A stretch of DNA of 64,000 nt from Riptortus pedestris. Lineage: Eukaryota > Arthropoda > Insecta > Hemiptera > Alydidae. This document shows positions 22,311 to 32,989 of the stretch, piece after piece (position 1 is the stretch's first letter; every line of letters starts with the position of its first letter). The notes under the pieces were generated by a model. The model had not been told where the DNA came from. It ran no database searches and was given only the letters and a program-made list of their open reading frames with translations. Where the stretch lies: NCBI GenBank assembly GCA_019009955.1, contig CM032228.1, positions 6,826,001 through 6,890,000 on the forward strand, written 5' to 3'. The position numbers were made by a program, and so were the translations under genes.

Positions 22311-22422
22311 ACAAGTGACGAAAGTAGATAATTTTGCAACTCGAGTGAAACGTTTACCCACACGAGCGAAGCGAGTGTGGTTATTTCACGAGAGTTGTAA
22401 AATCTACTTTCGTCACGAGTGT
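22311..22422. mobile_element. Foldback / palindromic MITE-like element
   Basis: The left arm (22314-22350) and right arm (22385-22420) are inverted copies with only a few mismatches (GTGACGAAAGTAGAT against ATCTACTTTCGTCAC). Between them is a smaller imperfect hairpin (CACAC...GTGTG, 22360-22379). Single-strand DNA or RNA could form a long cruciform or hairpin. Confidence 0.7.
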
Positions 22423-22439
22423 AATATTAATTTTTTTCT

Positions 22440-22945
22440 TTAATCGCGTAATACATGATCAGATCTAACCAGAATATGAACAAAATTAGAATGTTGTGAA
22501 GATTATGGTATGTTGTTTGTAGGTTATAAGCATGGTTGTGAAAGGTTATAAGCATAGTTATAAAACAACTAGTGATGATTGTGAAGTAGTGTGGTTATAA
22601 ACAAGGAAGGTAATTATTATTATATTTAAATTTTAAAATACAATATATTGATTATTTTCACCAATAATTCATTCACATTTCAATTTATTTTGTTAAAATA
22701 AATTCTTACAATGTTAAGAAACATTTAAAAGCATTTAATTTCCAACTTCAAATTATTTTTTAATTTATACTTATTACTAATTAAGAAGGCAATTCACTTT
22801 CTTCACTTGTGAAGAAAGTGATTACTTTCTTCACCCTATTGCAAAATTTTTCACTTTCTTCACTCATTTCAGTTTAGTAATGTTACCATTATTCAACGAT
22901 TACAGAAAAAAAATATGTATGTATGTATAAGAACACTAGAAGTTA
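22440..22945. other. Intronic AT-rich sequence with a perfect palindrome
   Basis: No gene. It contains a perfect inverted repeat with 12-bp arms CACTTTCTTCAC / GTGAAGAAAGTG and a 2-bp loop (22795-22820), followed by further CACTTTCTTCAC copies at about 22848-22862. Confidence 0.55.
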
Positions 22946-22949
22946 AGAA

Positions 22950-23040
22950 GTTAACCGGCTTCGCCCGGGAATTCATATGAGGCTGAATGTTGATGGTATT
23001 TTTTTTGGCAAGCCTTTACTTTGCACAATATTTTGACAAC
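22950..23040 (-). mobile_element. Helitron 3' fragment, first subfamily
   Basis: AACCGGCTTCGCCCGGGAAT, then TGAGGCTGAATG and GGCAAGCCTTTACTTTGCAC, matching 723-800. The terminal CTAG is mutated. Confidence 0.6.
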
Positions 23041-23312
23041 CACCAGAATTAAGGAGTGATCTCAATTAATAATCGTGACATCTTACCAGACGCCATGATA
23101 AAGTTTTTAGGATTGACTGTCGACAAACGCCTTGGCTGGTTTAATCATATTGTGAATTGAGTAAGAAGCTAAAATCACATTGCTTCTTATTAAAATGTGT
23201 TAAAAAATATCTTTAAATGGAAACTATTATTAATATACTACAGATATTTCCAAAGTTGGTTAACTGATGGTGTTATGCATTGGGGCAACTCAAAAAATCA
23301 TAATATATAATA

Positions 23313-23618
23313 CTAGCTAAGTTACCCGGCTTTGCCCAGGAATTCATTTGAGGCTAAAAGATGATGGTATTCTTTTGGCAAGGCGTCTCAGAGAATATTA
23401 ATATAGCCAAACCTCTAATTTGGATTAGCAGTAATATACATACTAGTTTTTCATAAAATTCAGGTCAGCCATTTACGAGTGAAAAGGTAGTAAACAAACA
23501 GACACCAAAGCTACAAATTGCAGATATTGTGTCTATGGCATGTGAAATGAAGGCGTATTTTGAAATTTCGAGATAAAAATCAATGTACAGACAGAGATTA
23601 AAATTTTATATATACAGA
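23313..23618 (-). mobile_element. Short Helitron deletion derivative
   Basis: CTAG at 23313, the 3' hairpin (CCCGGCTTTGCCCAGG), then a jump to the 5' region (AATGTACAGACAGAG) and a minus-strand TC at about 23618. At about 306 bp it is the smallest two-ended Helitron here. Confidence 0.72.
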
Positions 23619-24140
23619 TTTAAATTGCGAAAGAGAACAATAAGGTTTATATACAACAGAAAGGCAAGAGACTCCTGTCGTCCACTTTTCAAGGAGTCAA
23701 AAATAATGACTTTTCCCTCAATATATATATATATATATATATATACCAAACAATATTGTTTGTGAAACAAAACATGAACTTGTTTTACAAAAACACATAA
23801 TCATAAAACAAGATACAAGAATATGCTTCCAGCCCCAACCACAAACATAAATATTTCGAGAAAACAGTATCATTTTCAGGAGTAAAACTCCTAACTAAAA
23901 AAATTAAAAAGTTAAAACGATAAGCGAATGTCTAGTATTGGATTGTTCGTTTATGTTTTAGTTGTCTTTTGCATTACAGTTCCTCTGGTGTGCATTTCCA
24001 GGTTCCCCCCCCCCCACTGTGATACCTTAATATATTTTTCCTATCTGTAATTTGTTTTGTTTTTAATTTGTTGTTTAAGATAGTTTAGTTTAGATTTTAA
24101 GATTTTATCTTTGACAGACGCTTATCACTTTTAACTTTTT

Positions 24141-24850
24141 AATTGTATTATGAATGTAGGATGAAAAAATGTTGGCTACGCTTCCACTATAATAATTTAT
24201 TGAAACGGCAAAGCGCTTTCGATGCTGTGCATCATCGCCAGTGCCCTGTAGACACACACAATAATAGTTACAATTTCTATTAAAATATGTTAAGACACCA
24301 TGTAACAAAAAATAAGTTAGACACCATATAACAAAAAAACTTATCTTTCTTAGAACTAAATAACATATAAAACATAACGTAGAACTAAATAACATATAAA
24401 ATATTTCATAAATCAACAATTTTTTTTTTTTTTAAATTAAGTGGGTACAGGTAGGAAATTAAAGCTAACTGCAAGAAAGACTATTTGAACACAGCATCGA
24501 AAGCGCTTTGCCGTTTCAATAAATTATTACAGTGGAAGCGTAGCCAACAATTTTTTCATCCTACATACATTAGAAGTCACTTCCACCTGCCAGAATACCA
24601 ACTCAGAATTAATGTTATTAGTTGGCTATTTATTAAATTTTCTACTTTTTTATCCTGGATTTATTTTGGTTTTAATGTTTTTATTCTTTATTTTTATTTT
24701 GTGACTGTTTTTACACTGCCATGCTATGATTGTTAGATTGACTTAAGGTTTTCGTTTGTCAGCAGGCACTGACGATGGAGTGCTGACTCCGAAAATGCAC
24801 TTTGCATAAAATTAAAAACAATAGTAGAGGACAAGGCCTTTTTATTGAGT
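24141..24850. mobile_element. Penelope-like element remnant with inverted copies
   Basis: A segment of about 90 bp at 24150-24240 recurs inverted at 24492-24585 (GCATCGAAAGCGCTTTGCCG, TTCATCCTAC). The block at 24763-24850 has CTGACGATGGAG...CTCCGAAAATGC and a second copy at 49311-49395. CTGANGA...GAAA motifs next to such inverted pieces are typical of Penelope-like elements. No coding region survives here. Confidence 0.5.
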
Positions 24851-24948
24851 CTTATCAATTGGTTCCTCTACCATCCAACATATTCCAGAGATATTAAAAT
24901 TATGGTTAAAAAAAAAAAAAAATGAGTCAAATAAAAGTAAGAAGCTAC

Positions 24949-25108
24949 CATTAGGAGTTGACTGCTGAGAGAGAGGCCTGAAGGTGTTCTGTGGTGCTTC
25001 GTCAGGATTGGTGGACGAGCTAGAGCCATCTCCATCATCCCTCCGGAGGGACGCTCCACAAGATCGGCACAGCCCACTCCTCTCCTCATCCAAATACAAG
25101 CAAAGCTC
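24949..25108 (-). CDS. CCDC85: CCDC85-like exon 5
   Basis: Acceptor GTTTCTCCAG and donor ATGGTAGC. It reads ELCLYLDEERSGLCRSCGAS, LRRDDGDGSSSSTNPDEAPQ and NTFRPLSQQSTPN, plus one base. The start matches the family motif ELCVLLDEERGAGC. It is followed by the Ser-rich linker that is much longer in vertebrate CCDC85C. Confidence 0.93.
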
Positions 25109-25305
25109 CTGGAGAAACAAAAATAAACAAATATATAAACAGGATAACCACAGATATCCTCAAGGCCAAACTGTTCTATAAAGCATAGTGAAATAGTGAC
25201 ACGAAAGCTTCAGTTAGTTGATAGTAGATCATCGAATACAGTATGCCATGAGTCCATTAGGATTTATGTTTTCTTCTCAAATTGAGTTATTTGACGCATA
25301 CAATC

Positions 25306-25401
25306 CTTAAGGTAAATCAGCTATTGAGGTCGTACCTATGACACGATTTTCGAAATTTTTCTTCAAATGTCCATCGATCCTACCTTACTGTATACATATA
25401 C

Positions 25402-25462
<61 letters not shown>

Positions 25463-25960
25463 TGTTGCCGCTCTAGCGGTTGCAATTATTGTTCATTCAT
25501 TACCAACCTCGATATATAGTCAATTTATGTAAAAAGAAAGATCAAGGTTGTTAACGGCTGAAATTGGACCATGGGGAGGGGGGGGTTTAGAAGGGAGGAA
25601 TTTTGAAAATTCAAAATATCTCTGTTACTATACGGCCGATCGAATTCTATAGAAACAATCTTATTTAAAATTCAATAAACTATAAATATTGTTTTATACA
25701 TATTTTTCGTATAATGAGAATTAACTGAGATATTTGGATTTTTTTGTTTTATGCTTTCAGTTAATCCCCACTCCTACCAGTGTCATATTAATAATAAGCT
25801 GTTATATCATGAACTACTTCATTACAAGGCTAAATACCAAATATTGTTTTCATTGAACTTCTATTTTGTGATACATAAAAATACGTTCTGTTGACCCCCC
25901 CATTTTTGTTTTTGGATCACTAAAATTTGAGAGATTGAGATAAAACTGAAATGAATGACG
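25306..25960 (+). repeat. TA-core repeat, 3' truncated
   Basis: 5' end (AATCAGCTATTGAGGTCG), a long (TA)n at 25415-25459, G-rich and C-rich spots at about 25576 and 25895. It ends before the TCCGGTGAG and 3' hairpin blocks. It lies 38 bp from the CCDC85 exon 4 donor. Confidence 0.75.
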
Positions 25961-25997
25961 TCCATTTAAAGACGTCATTCAGGAGCTAAGTACTAAC

Positions 25998-26103
25998 CTT
26001 AAGTTCAAGATTGTCCTTAATGAGTTCCTGCTGTTTGGAATCGAGTTCCCTCAGCTTGTTCTGGTAGGCAGACACTTCTTGCCTCATAACACTCGCTGTA
26101 TAC
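25998..26103 (-). CDS. CCDC85: CCDC85-like exon 4
   Basis: Acceptor TTTTGTCACAG and donor AAGGTTAG. With carried bases it reads R-YTASVMRQEVSAYQNKLREL then DSKQQELIKDNLELK. This aligns with YTAGVMHKEVALYLQKLKEL of CCDC85C, the second coiled coil. It starts two bases into an Arg codon and ends on a boundary. Confidence 0.93.
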
Positions 26104-26330
26104 CTGTGACAAAAATAAATATGTATTTAAATTTGTGAATGTGTGTTTATGCCATTCTCCATTCCTTTTTTGGAAATCTCAGGACTGGTTACGTTCAAGG
26201 ATGTACAAGTACTGCAAACCTTACAAGCACATCAATATTTTAATGAGAAGAGTTTTGAATCAATCTGACCTCAAAGTTTTAGAGATGGTAGGTTAAACCT
26301 ACCTTCAGATTTATTTTCAGATTTTACTCA

Positions 26331-26671
26331 GGGGAAATCAGCTATTGAGGTTGTACTGATGTTGGGATTTTCAAAAAATTTCCTCTGATCCTACCCAGGA
26401 GATAATGAAAAGTCCGTCACACAGGGGCTGCGTAAACTAAGCAGATTTTCCACGTAAAGTTTTACAATAGACAAATCTGCCTACTAATAACAGAAGTAGT
26501 AAAGAGTCTCTAAACCAATTTTGAATTTTCGAAAATCCCCCTTCTAACCCCCCCTTCCCACTGGTCCGATTTCAGCCATTAACAACCTTGATCTTTCTTT
26601 TTACATAAAATGATTAAATTTCGAGTTTGGTAACAATCAAACAAAAATTGCGACTGCTAGAGCATTAACAG

Positions 26672-26730
<59 letters not shown>

Positions 26731-26852
26731 TGAACAGACCTCATTTTAGTCATCTCGTGTTAGGATCAATGGACCTTTGAAGAAATTTTGAAAAATCGCA
26801 TCATGAGTATGACCTCAATAGCTGATTTCCCTCAAGGGAAATCTGCTAAAAG
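26331..26852. repeat. Two TA-core pieces in opposite orientations
   Basis: A plus 5' fragment at 26331-26412 runs into a minus short-form copy at 26410-26852 that has the 3' hairpin end, a (TA)n core (26676-26727) and a 5' end with AAGGGAAATCTGCTAAAA. Probably one element inserted into another. Confidence 0.72.
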
Positions 26853-26879
26853 GAGGTCTGTTCAAAATTATATATATAT

Positions 26880-27235
26880 ACAGGGTGTCGCAACTTCCCG
26901 TGCTACCCCCCCTCCCCTTAAAATCTCCAATTATTTTAATACAAAACTGAGATTGGGTGTGCCATAATTGGGCCTCCTGCAGAACCCTTTTAGCCCATAT
27001 TCAACATCCGAACCTTCTCCAGTACTTCTCCAGCGACTATAACTTTGGAATTTACAGTGGGATGCCCTACTTTTTATGGCGGATTCTTGTTGAAAATTAA
27101 ATTCTAAAACAATTTTATATTGGGGAATTTTTTGATTTCATGCATCCTATAGCTTTGACCCTCCCCCACAGAAAATAATTTATTTCTGTCAGGTCGGGTG
27201 ATCTGGGTGGCCACTCAATGTGTGAGCTGTGACAG
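26880..27235 (-). pseudogene. DDE transposase relic (SPDLT..FFLWG class)
   Basis: On minus, near 27235-27110, it reads EWPPRSPDLTEINYFLWGRV followed by KAIGCMKSKNSPI. This is the third catalytic block of an IS630-related insect transposase type (RSPDLTPLDFFLWG). Stops follow. The outer end CAGGGTGTCGCAACTTCCCG at 26880 may be the element terminus. Confidence 0.6.
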
Positions 27236-27475
27236 ATACTGCTTTTAACTTTTGATTTTTTGGAATTGATGATTTATGCATTTTTTTGGTAACTTAAGTA
27301 TTAAGTGAGTTATTCCAGCTTTCTTGTTTTCCACCTTCAGTACCCCCCCCCCCTTCTACTCATCGGTTTTTTACATATAAACAGAGAATACATGGTGATA
27401 TGAGATCACAAGTGTTATACCAGCATTCAGGAAATCTGCTTAGTTTTGCAGGCCATGCGTTACAGACTTTTAATT
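27236..27475 (+). repeat. TA-core repeat, diverged 3' part
   Basis: A weak match with a C10-type spot near 27347, CTTCTACTCAT, and a GAAATCTGCTTAG end with a mutated hairpin. Confidence 0.5.
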
Positions 27476-27562
27476 AAAATCAGTTTAACGATTTATCTTG
27501 CCTAGGGCAAAAACAGCAAAGGTTATCATTTAAATATTCATTTGCAAACTAAATTCCATTTA

Positions 27563-27718
<156 letters not shown>

Positions 27719-27739
27719 CTAAAAAAAGAAAAAAATGTT

Positions 27740-28297
27740 AGGTCTTTAAATGGAATATATATGAATTGCATAAATATCACTAATTTCAAATCGGATAATG
27801 TGGAATATAAAATACAGCCATACAGTAAATAAGAAAATAGTAGACTGAACAAATAAGAAACTCTGAGACAAACACATCATATTCCTCCAACATTCATCAA
27901 CAATTCCCTCCTGAGCATAGAGATGATTACACATTTCTGAAGAGGTTAATAGCTGGGATGAATAGTGAGTTCAATACAATTATGTTATGAAAAGGAAGTC
28001 ATCAAAATAATTTAGGCAAATGGAAATTAAACAAGAGACAACAATATGTAAAAAATAAGAATGGGTAATATATAATTAATTGATAAAATACATTTATAAG
28101 CATCTAAAGATTTTAATAAAAATGGCATATACAGGTTCCACCAATTTAGTTTATAACCCCAATATGAGTATTTACTGGATTTAGATATTAATTAACTTTG
28201 CAATGGCAGTTCTTTGGTGTTTATTCCATCCACAGAGCATTGTGCCTCTTGCCTCTATTTTTAGTGTTTCATTCAGTTGAAGCATACATTACTAATC
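27740..28297. other. Intronic AT-rich sequence, nothing recognised
   Basis: No repeat or exon seen between CCDC85 exon 3 and the mariner relic. Confidence 0.45.
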
Positions 28298-28313
28298 ATT
28301 TTACTTTATCAAA

Positions 28314-29200
28314 TGTGTCTAACTTTATACAAGATAAGGTGTATTTACAGGGAGGTCTTCTTCATTACTTTAACCTGAAGAAAAGCACTGCTGCAGCCAT
28401 CGAATTTTAGTGCATGGTTATGGAGATCACTATCTGAGCAAACATGTTGGAAGTGTTTGCTTGGTTTAAAAGAAGTGATTTTGAGTTGGAAAACAAGGAA
28501 CGACCTAAGCAGGCAACAAAATTCATAGATGAAGAATTAGTCATTACTTGACGAAGATCCATGCTAAACGCTTCAACATTTGGCTGAATCATGGGTAGTT
28601 GACTTTTCAATGGTCAGCAAATGCCTGAATGCCATGGGGATGATCTAAAATCAGGGAAATTGGGTCCTATATGAAATGAAACCAAGGAATATGGAAAGGG
28701 TTTAATCTGTGAACAGCTGCTTGAACGGTGGAAAAGGAAGAGTTTTTAGCATAGATTGTAGCTGGAGATAAAGGTGGCTCCATTACGACAATCCCAAATG
28801 GAAAAAGTCATGGGTTAAGACCGGACATACGTCAACGGAGAAATCAAATATCCTCTGAACCAAGCTTATGCTCTGAATGTGGTGGGACTAGCATGATCAA
28901 TTAATGCATTTGACTCGCACATGAAAGAAAAAAAAAACGAGTGGAAATTGGTGATAGCAACAACAAAATTATTTTCCTCCCTAATAATGCCCATTCGCAT
29001 GTCGCAAAACCTGTCAAAACATACATCTAAACGATTAAAAATAGGAGATCTTACCCCCTCTCCCAGTATTTCCCAGGCATTGCTCCATCTGATAACAACC
29101 TTTCAATTGAGGCATCATCACCTGCCTGAGCAATGATTCGCTTGTCATGAACATTGCAAAAAATGGGTAAATTTCTGGCTGCCAGAAAGTTAGGAAAAGA
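28314..29200 (+). pseudogene. mariner transposase pseudogene, mellifera type
   Basis: Pieces of the whole protein can be followed in changing frames: the N-terminal HTH (LLHYFNLKKSTAAAIEF), VFAWFKRSDFE, EQLLERWKRK, a damaged HYDNPKWKKSWV segment with its catalytic surroundings, and KPVKTYIXTIKNRRSYP followed by YSP-type residues near 29060. Stops (for example after IEF) and frameshifts are frequent. A more complete copy than 10705, inside CCDC85 intron 2. Confidence 0.82.
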
Positions 29201-29372
29201 TAGTGGCTAATGATGGAAAATACTTTGAATAATATATATTAAACCATTTTTGTAAGATAAAACCTCAATTTTTGAGAAAAATCAAAACAAATCAATTCAA
29301 ACATTCAACATAATCATCTATTGCCAACAGATGACAATAAAAATTGTTGCTCTATAATAATTTCTCGCCTAC

Positions 29373-29508
29373 CTGTTCAGCAGCTATCCTTGCTGCTTCA
29401 GCATCAGGCTTCCGCACGAACTTGAGCATATCTGGGTGCGCCTGAACTGGGGGAGGTGATACACAATACTGAGGCTGTAGAACCCTTGCAGGATTTTCAC
29501 CTTCTCTT
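29373..29508 (-). CDS. CCDC85: CCDC85-like exon 2
   Basis: Acceptor AAATTGCAG and donor CAGGTAGGC. With carried CG it reads R-REGENPARVLQPQYCVSPPP, VQAHPDMLKFVRKPDAEAAR and IAAEQ. This N-terminal stretch is not strongly conserved, but the phases (2 in, 0 out) and ends fit exon 1 and exon 3. Confidence 0.85.
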
Positions 29509-29624
29509 CTGCAATTTATTAAAATATACATATCAATATTCTTATTCAGTTTATTCTATTTACATTATTCTTGGGGATTAAATATATGCAAGATTAATTA
29601 AAGTTGAGCTTTTCTTCAACAGTT

Positions 29625-29771
29625 TTTTAGCAGATTTCCCATAAGGGTAATCAGCTATTGAGATCGTACTCATGATGCGATTTTCAAATTTTTTCTTCAA
29701 ATGTCCATCGATCCTACCTAGGAGATGACGAAAATGAGATCCATTCAAAACTGTATGTATATGTAAATTAC

Positions 29772-29815
<44 letters not shown>

Positions 29816-29915
29816 CTGTTACCGCTCTAGCAGTCGGGATTATTGTTTAATCGTTACCAAACTCGATATTTAGTCGTTTTATATGAAAAGAAAGAGCGAG
29901 TTTGTTAATGGCTGA
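29625..29915 (+). repeat. TA-core repeat 5' half
   Basis: TTAGCAGATTTCCCATAAGG start, (TA)n at 29776-29811, CGCTCTAGCAGTCGGGATT. It breaks at a run of AAATAAATGAAT; a later block of the same family (GATTCATTA-type to CTTTCC) resumes at about 29945-30060. Confidence 0.75.
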
Positions 29916-30184
29916 AATAAATATATAAATGAATGATAAATAAATGAAATAAAACTGGTTCTGATTGATTACAAATTACAGCACTAGCTTTAGTAAATTA
30001 TTTTCAATAAGATTAATAGGTTATATTCAGATATATTTCATTAATTGTTTGTCTTTCCGGTCTATCTATCTGTTCTTCGCTACCTGGCCTTTTTGTATGC
30101 AATTCCGTTGTAGAGATTATTAACTTGTATTGTGAATTGACTGAAAGATTTCTCATTACTGTTTTTAATGCTTTCCCAACAGGA

Positions 30185-30480
30185 AGCGAGGGGGTCACCA
30201 GAACATATTTGCATGTATCTCGTACAATAAAGTTCTTTTGAAAACAATATATGGTATTCAAGCTTCGAATAATGTGGTTTATTATATAACAGAGTATTGT
30301 TTATGTAACATGAGTAAAAACGAGGGTTTGCTGAAGGCTGAAAACCGAAAAATGCAAATATTTTGGTTAATATTCAAGATAGAGAATAAATGAATGTAAG
30401 AACTTTTATAACACATTTAATTTGCAATAAGACAGAGTCTATAGACTTCCGACGTGTAGTAACAGAGAGATTTCAAATTT
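30185..30480 (-). repeat. TA-core repeat, middle part
   Basis: Contains CTCGTACAATAAAG, TTCGAATAATGTGG, AAATATTTTGG and CGACGTGTAGTAAC in minus orientation. No ends. Confidence 0.6.
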
Positions 30481-30529
30481 CGGTATAACACGCTTGTGAT
30501 CTCATCACACCACATATTCTCTATTTTAA

Positions 30530-30625
30530 TATTACAAAACCAATAATAAAAGGGTAATTTACATAGATTGGGAGCAATGGAAATGTGGATTTGGCAAAGA
30601 TTAACAAGAACTAGTTGTTCTAAAA
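30530..30625 (+). pseudogene. Small LINE fragment
   Basis: RLGAMEMWIWQRLTRTSC, matching the LEAMEMWILHRIARTNRP segment at 34180-34235. A single conserved stretch, no surrounding frame. Confidence 0.6.
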
Positions 30626-31384
30626 ACTTCATATATTTGGTTTCAATATTTCAAAAATCGTTACTGATCAAAAGTCCACAGACAAGCAGGCAATCTATAG
30701 ATAGATATCATATTTTCAAATTCAAAAAGATTTTGTTTTTGTCTCTCATTTCCTAATATTCACGGAGAATGACACATTTCGACAGATGAGTAAACTCAAT
30801 AGGTTATTTCCTACTCATAAAAAGACATTAACACGAACTTATTAAAATGTTAAGAGGAAATTATAACTCAAAATGTCGTATACAAATTTAATAAACAATA
30901 AACACATGATTTTTTACAAATTTATTTTACAGAAATACATAAAGACACAAACCTAAAGAGTTAAAGAACTAGGAAATATTTAGTACAAGCAACAGACAAA
31001 TAGTACTGAAGGCCCCAATCCTGGCGCAATTCTCTCTTTATGATCTAAGTTTGAATATTGGCATAAATAAACTTTATGCTGTCATTAAAGCTATTTATGT
31101 CTATAAATCAGAACCAATGGCGGTGTGGCCAATAAAGAGCTGGAAATTATGTGATATTGCCACATCCATTGTATTCACTATATGACACTACTTTTATGAT
31201 CAGTCATAGTTGATTGGTTAAAGTAAAGATAAAATAAAATGCACAATACTAATATTTATTAGTATCATGCATTTTATTTGTGTAAACAGTTTGGATTTAA
31301 AGAAAAAATATGTCAGCCGATTTCTCACATGCTGGTATGACATAATTATCTTTACTACCCACATATTCTCTATTTCAAAATAAA

Positions 31385-32151
31385 AAAAATCAATCACACA
31401 GCGGATGTGTAAACAAAGCAAATTTCCCTCGTGAAGTTTAACAATAGATAAACCTGCGTACTACTAACACAACAGCACTGTCAACATTAAGTGAATAAAT
31501 ACAAACGGTAATAAGAAAGCTCCCGATGGGAAACGTCTGAAATGTAAAAAAACAGTTCTGCCAATGTCTGACCAGAAAGAAAAACAATAACTGAAACATA
31601 TCAGAATATATTAATTTTATTGAAAACTATTTACTACATCAGGTACTGTAATTTATAATGAATCATAATAATTTTTATCTCAATCAATCAAATTTTAGAA
31701 GTCCAAGAACTTAAGTAGGGGGGGGGGGAACCAGAACATATTTGCATGTATCTCGAATAATAAAGGTTTCTTGAAAACAATATTTGGTAATTAAGCTTCG
31801 AATAATGTGGTTAATTATATAAAAGAGTATTGTTTATGCAACATGAGTAGAAATGAGGTTTTGCTGAAGGCTGAAAAATGGAAATATCTCGGTTAATACT
31901 CAAGATAGAGAATAAATGTATAATGTAATAATATTTATAGTACATTAAGTTTGTAATAAGATTGGTTCCATGCAATTTTTCGATCCGACGTATAATAACG
32001 GAGATATTTAAATTTTTGAAAATTCTTCCCATTATATCCCCCTCCCACTGGTCCAATTTCAGCCATTAACGAACTTGATCTTTCTTTTTATATAAAATGA
32101 TCAAATATCAAGTTTGGTCGACAAGAATTGCCACCGTTAGTGTATAAACAG

Positions 32152-32190
<39 letters not shown>

Positions 32191-32314
32191 CACACACAGT
32201 TTTGAACGGACCTCATTTTTGTCTTCTGCTAGATAGGATCGATGGACATTTCAAGAAAAATTGCGTCATGCAAACGACCTCAATAGCTGATTTCCCTTAA
32301 GGGAAATCTGCTAA
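31385..32314 (-). repeat. TA-core repeat, long form, near complete
   Basis: From the hairpin side (ACACAGCGGATGTGTAAAC) through all long-form blocks, a G9 spot at 31720, ATCTCGGTTAATACTC, GAGATATTT and a (TA)n core at 32155-32185, to TGATTTCCCTTAAGGGAAAT and CTGCTAAAA. About 0.93 kb: the best minus-strand long form. Confidence 0.85.
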
Positions 32315-32328
32315 AAGGAAACTCAGGT

Positions 32329-32790
32329 TAGCCATCTGAGTTAAAGCATTAGCCTTAATCTCACATGGTAAACCTAGAGTTATTATTTATTTTATTAAGA
32401 ATATTACAGTCTGGATTTAAATGCATTTGGTAATGTGTGACATGTACAATAGAATCATCCTCCATCACTCTCGACAGAAGCTACACCCCTTCACCACAAT
32501 GAGAGGAGCAGCACCTCCCTGCCTGGCAAGGAAGTCAAGAGCTAAGGAGGAATGGCACTTGATAAGAAAATAGCCACTGCTATCACTTCACTTTACACTT
32601 CTATAGGAGATCTCTGGGCCATTGTCTCTTGTCGAGGGCAATATGGATGAGTGGTAATGGAAAGGGCTAGCACTTCTGGATTAGGATGATTGGGTAGCCT
32701 CCTGTGGAATTTTATTTCATGAATCTTAAGGGACGTAAACCTGGAGTGGCGAACTCAATTCCTGCCTAGGAAATATCTAGTTTAAACATT
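32329..32790 (+). repeat. SINE family 1 head split by an insertion
   Basis: CTCAGGTTAGCCATCTGAG to GGTAAACCTAGAG (32329-32379) resumes at about 32737 with GTAAACCTGGAGTGGCGAAC. The 0.35-kb insert between them (32380-32736) is moderately GC-rich, with no clear protein match. The SINE body is missing. Confidence 0.6.
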
Positions 32791-32989
32791 GAATCTGAAT
32801 GATGAAATGAGAATATATGAAGAAAAAATTCACCACAGTACCGAATATCATTGATTATAAATTTATAAATAAGGGCTGAACACATATGGAAGTTCTGGAA
32901 AAAGGTTTCATTGAAAATATTATATGCATATTACAAGATAAATAATTGGCGATAAATAAAAGAATAGATAAGGGTTTTACAAACTTAGC

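Noticed and set aside
24868..25181. Other open frames overlapping CCDC85 exon 5
   Set aside because: They lie in other frames or strand over a conserved exon; only one frame matches the family.
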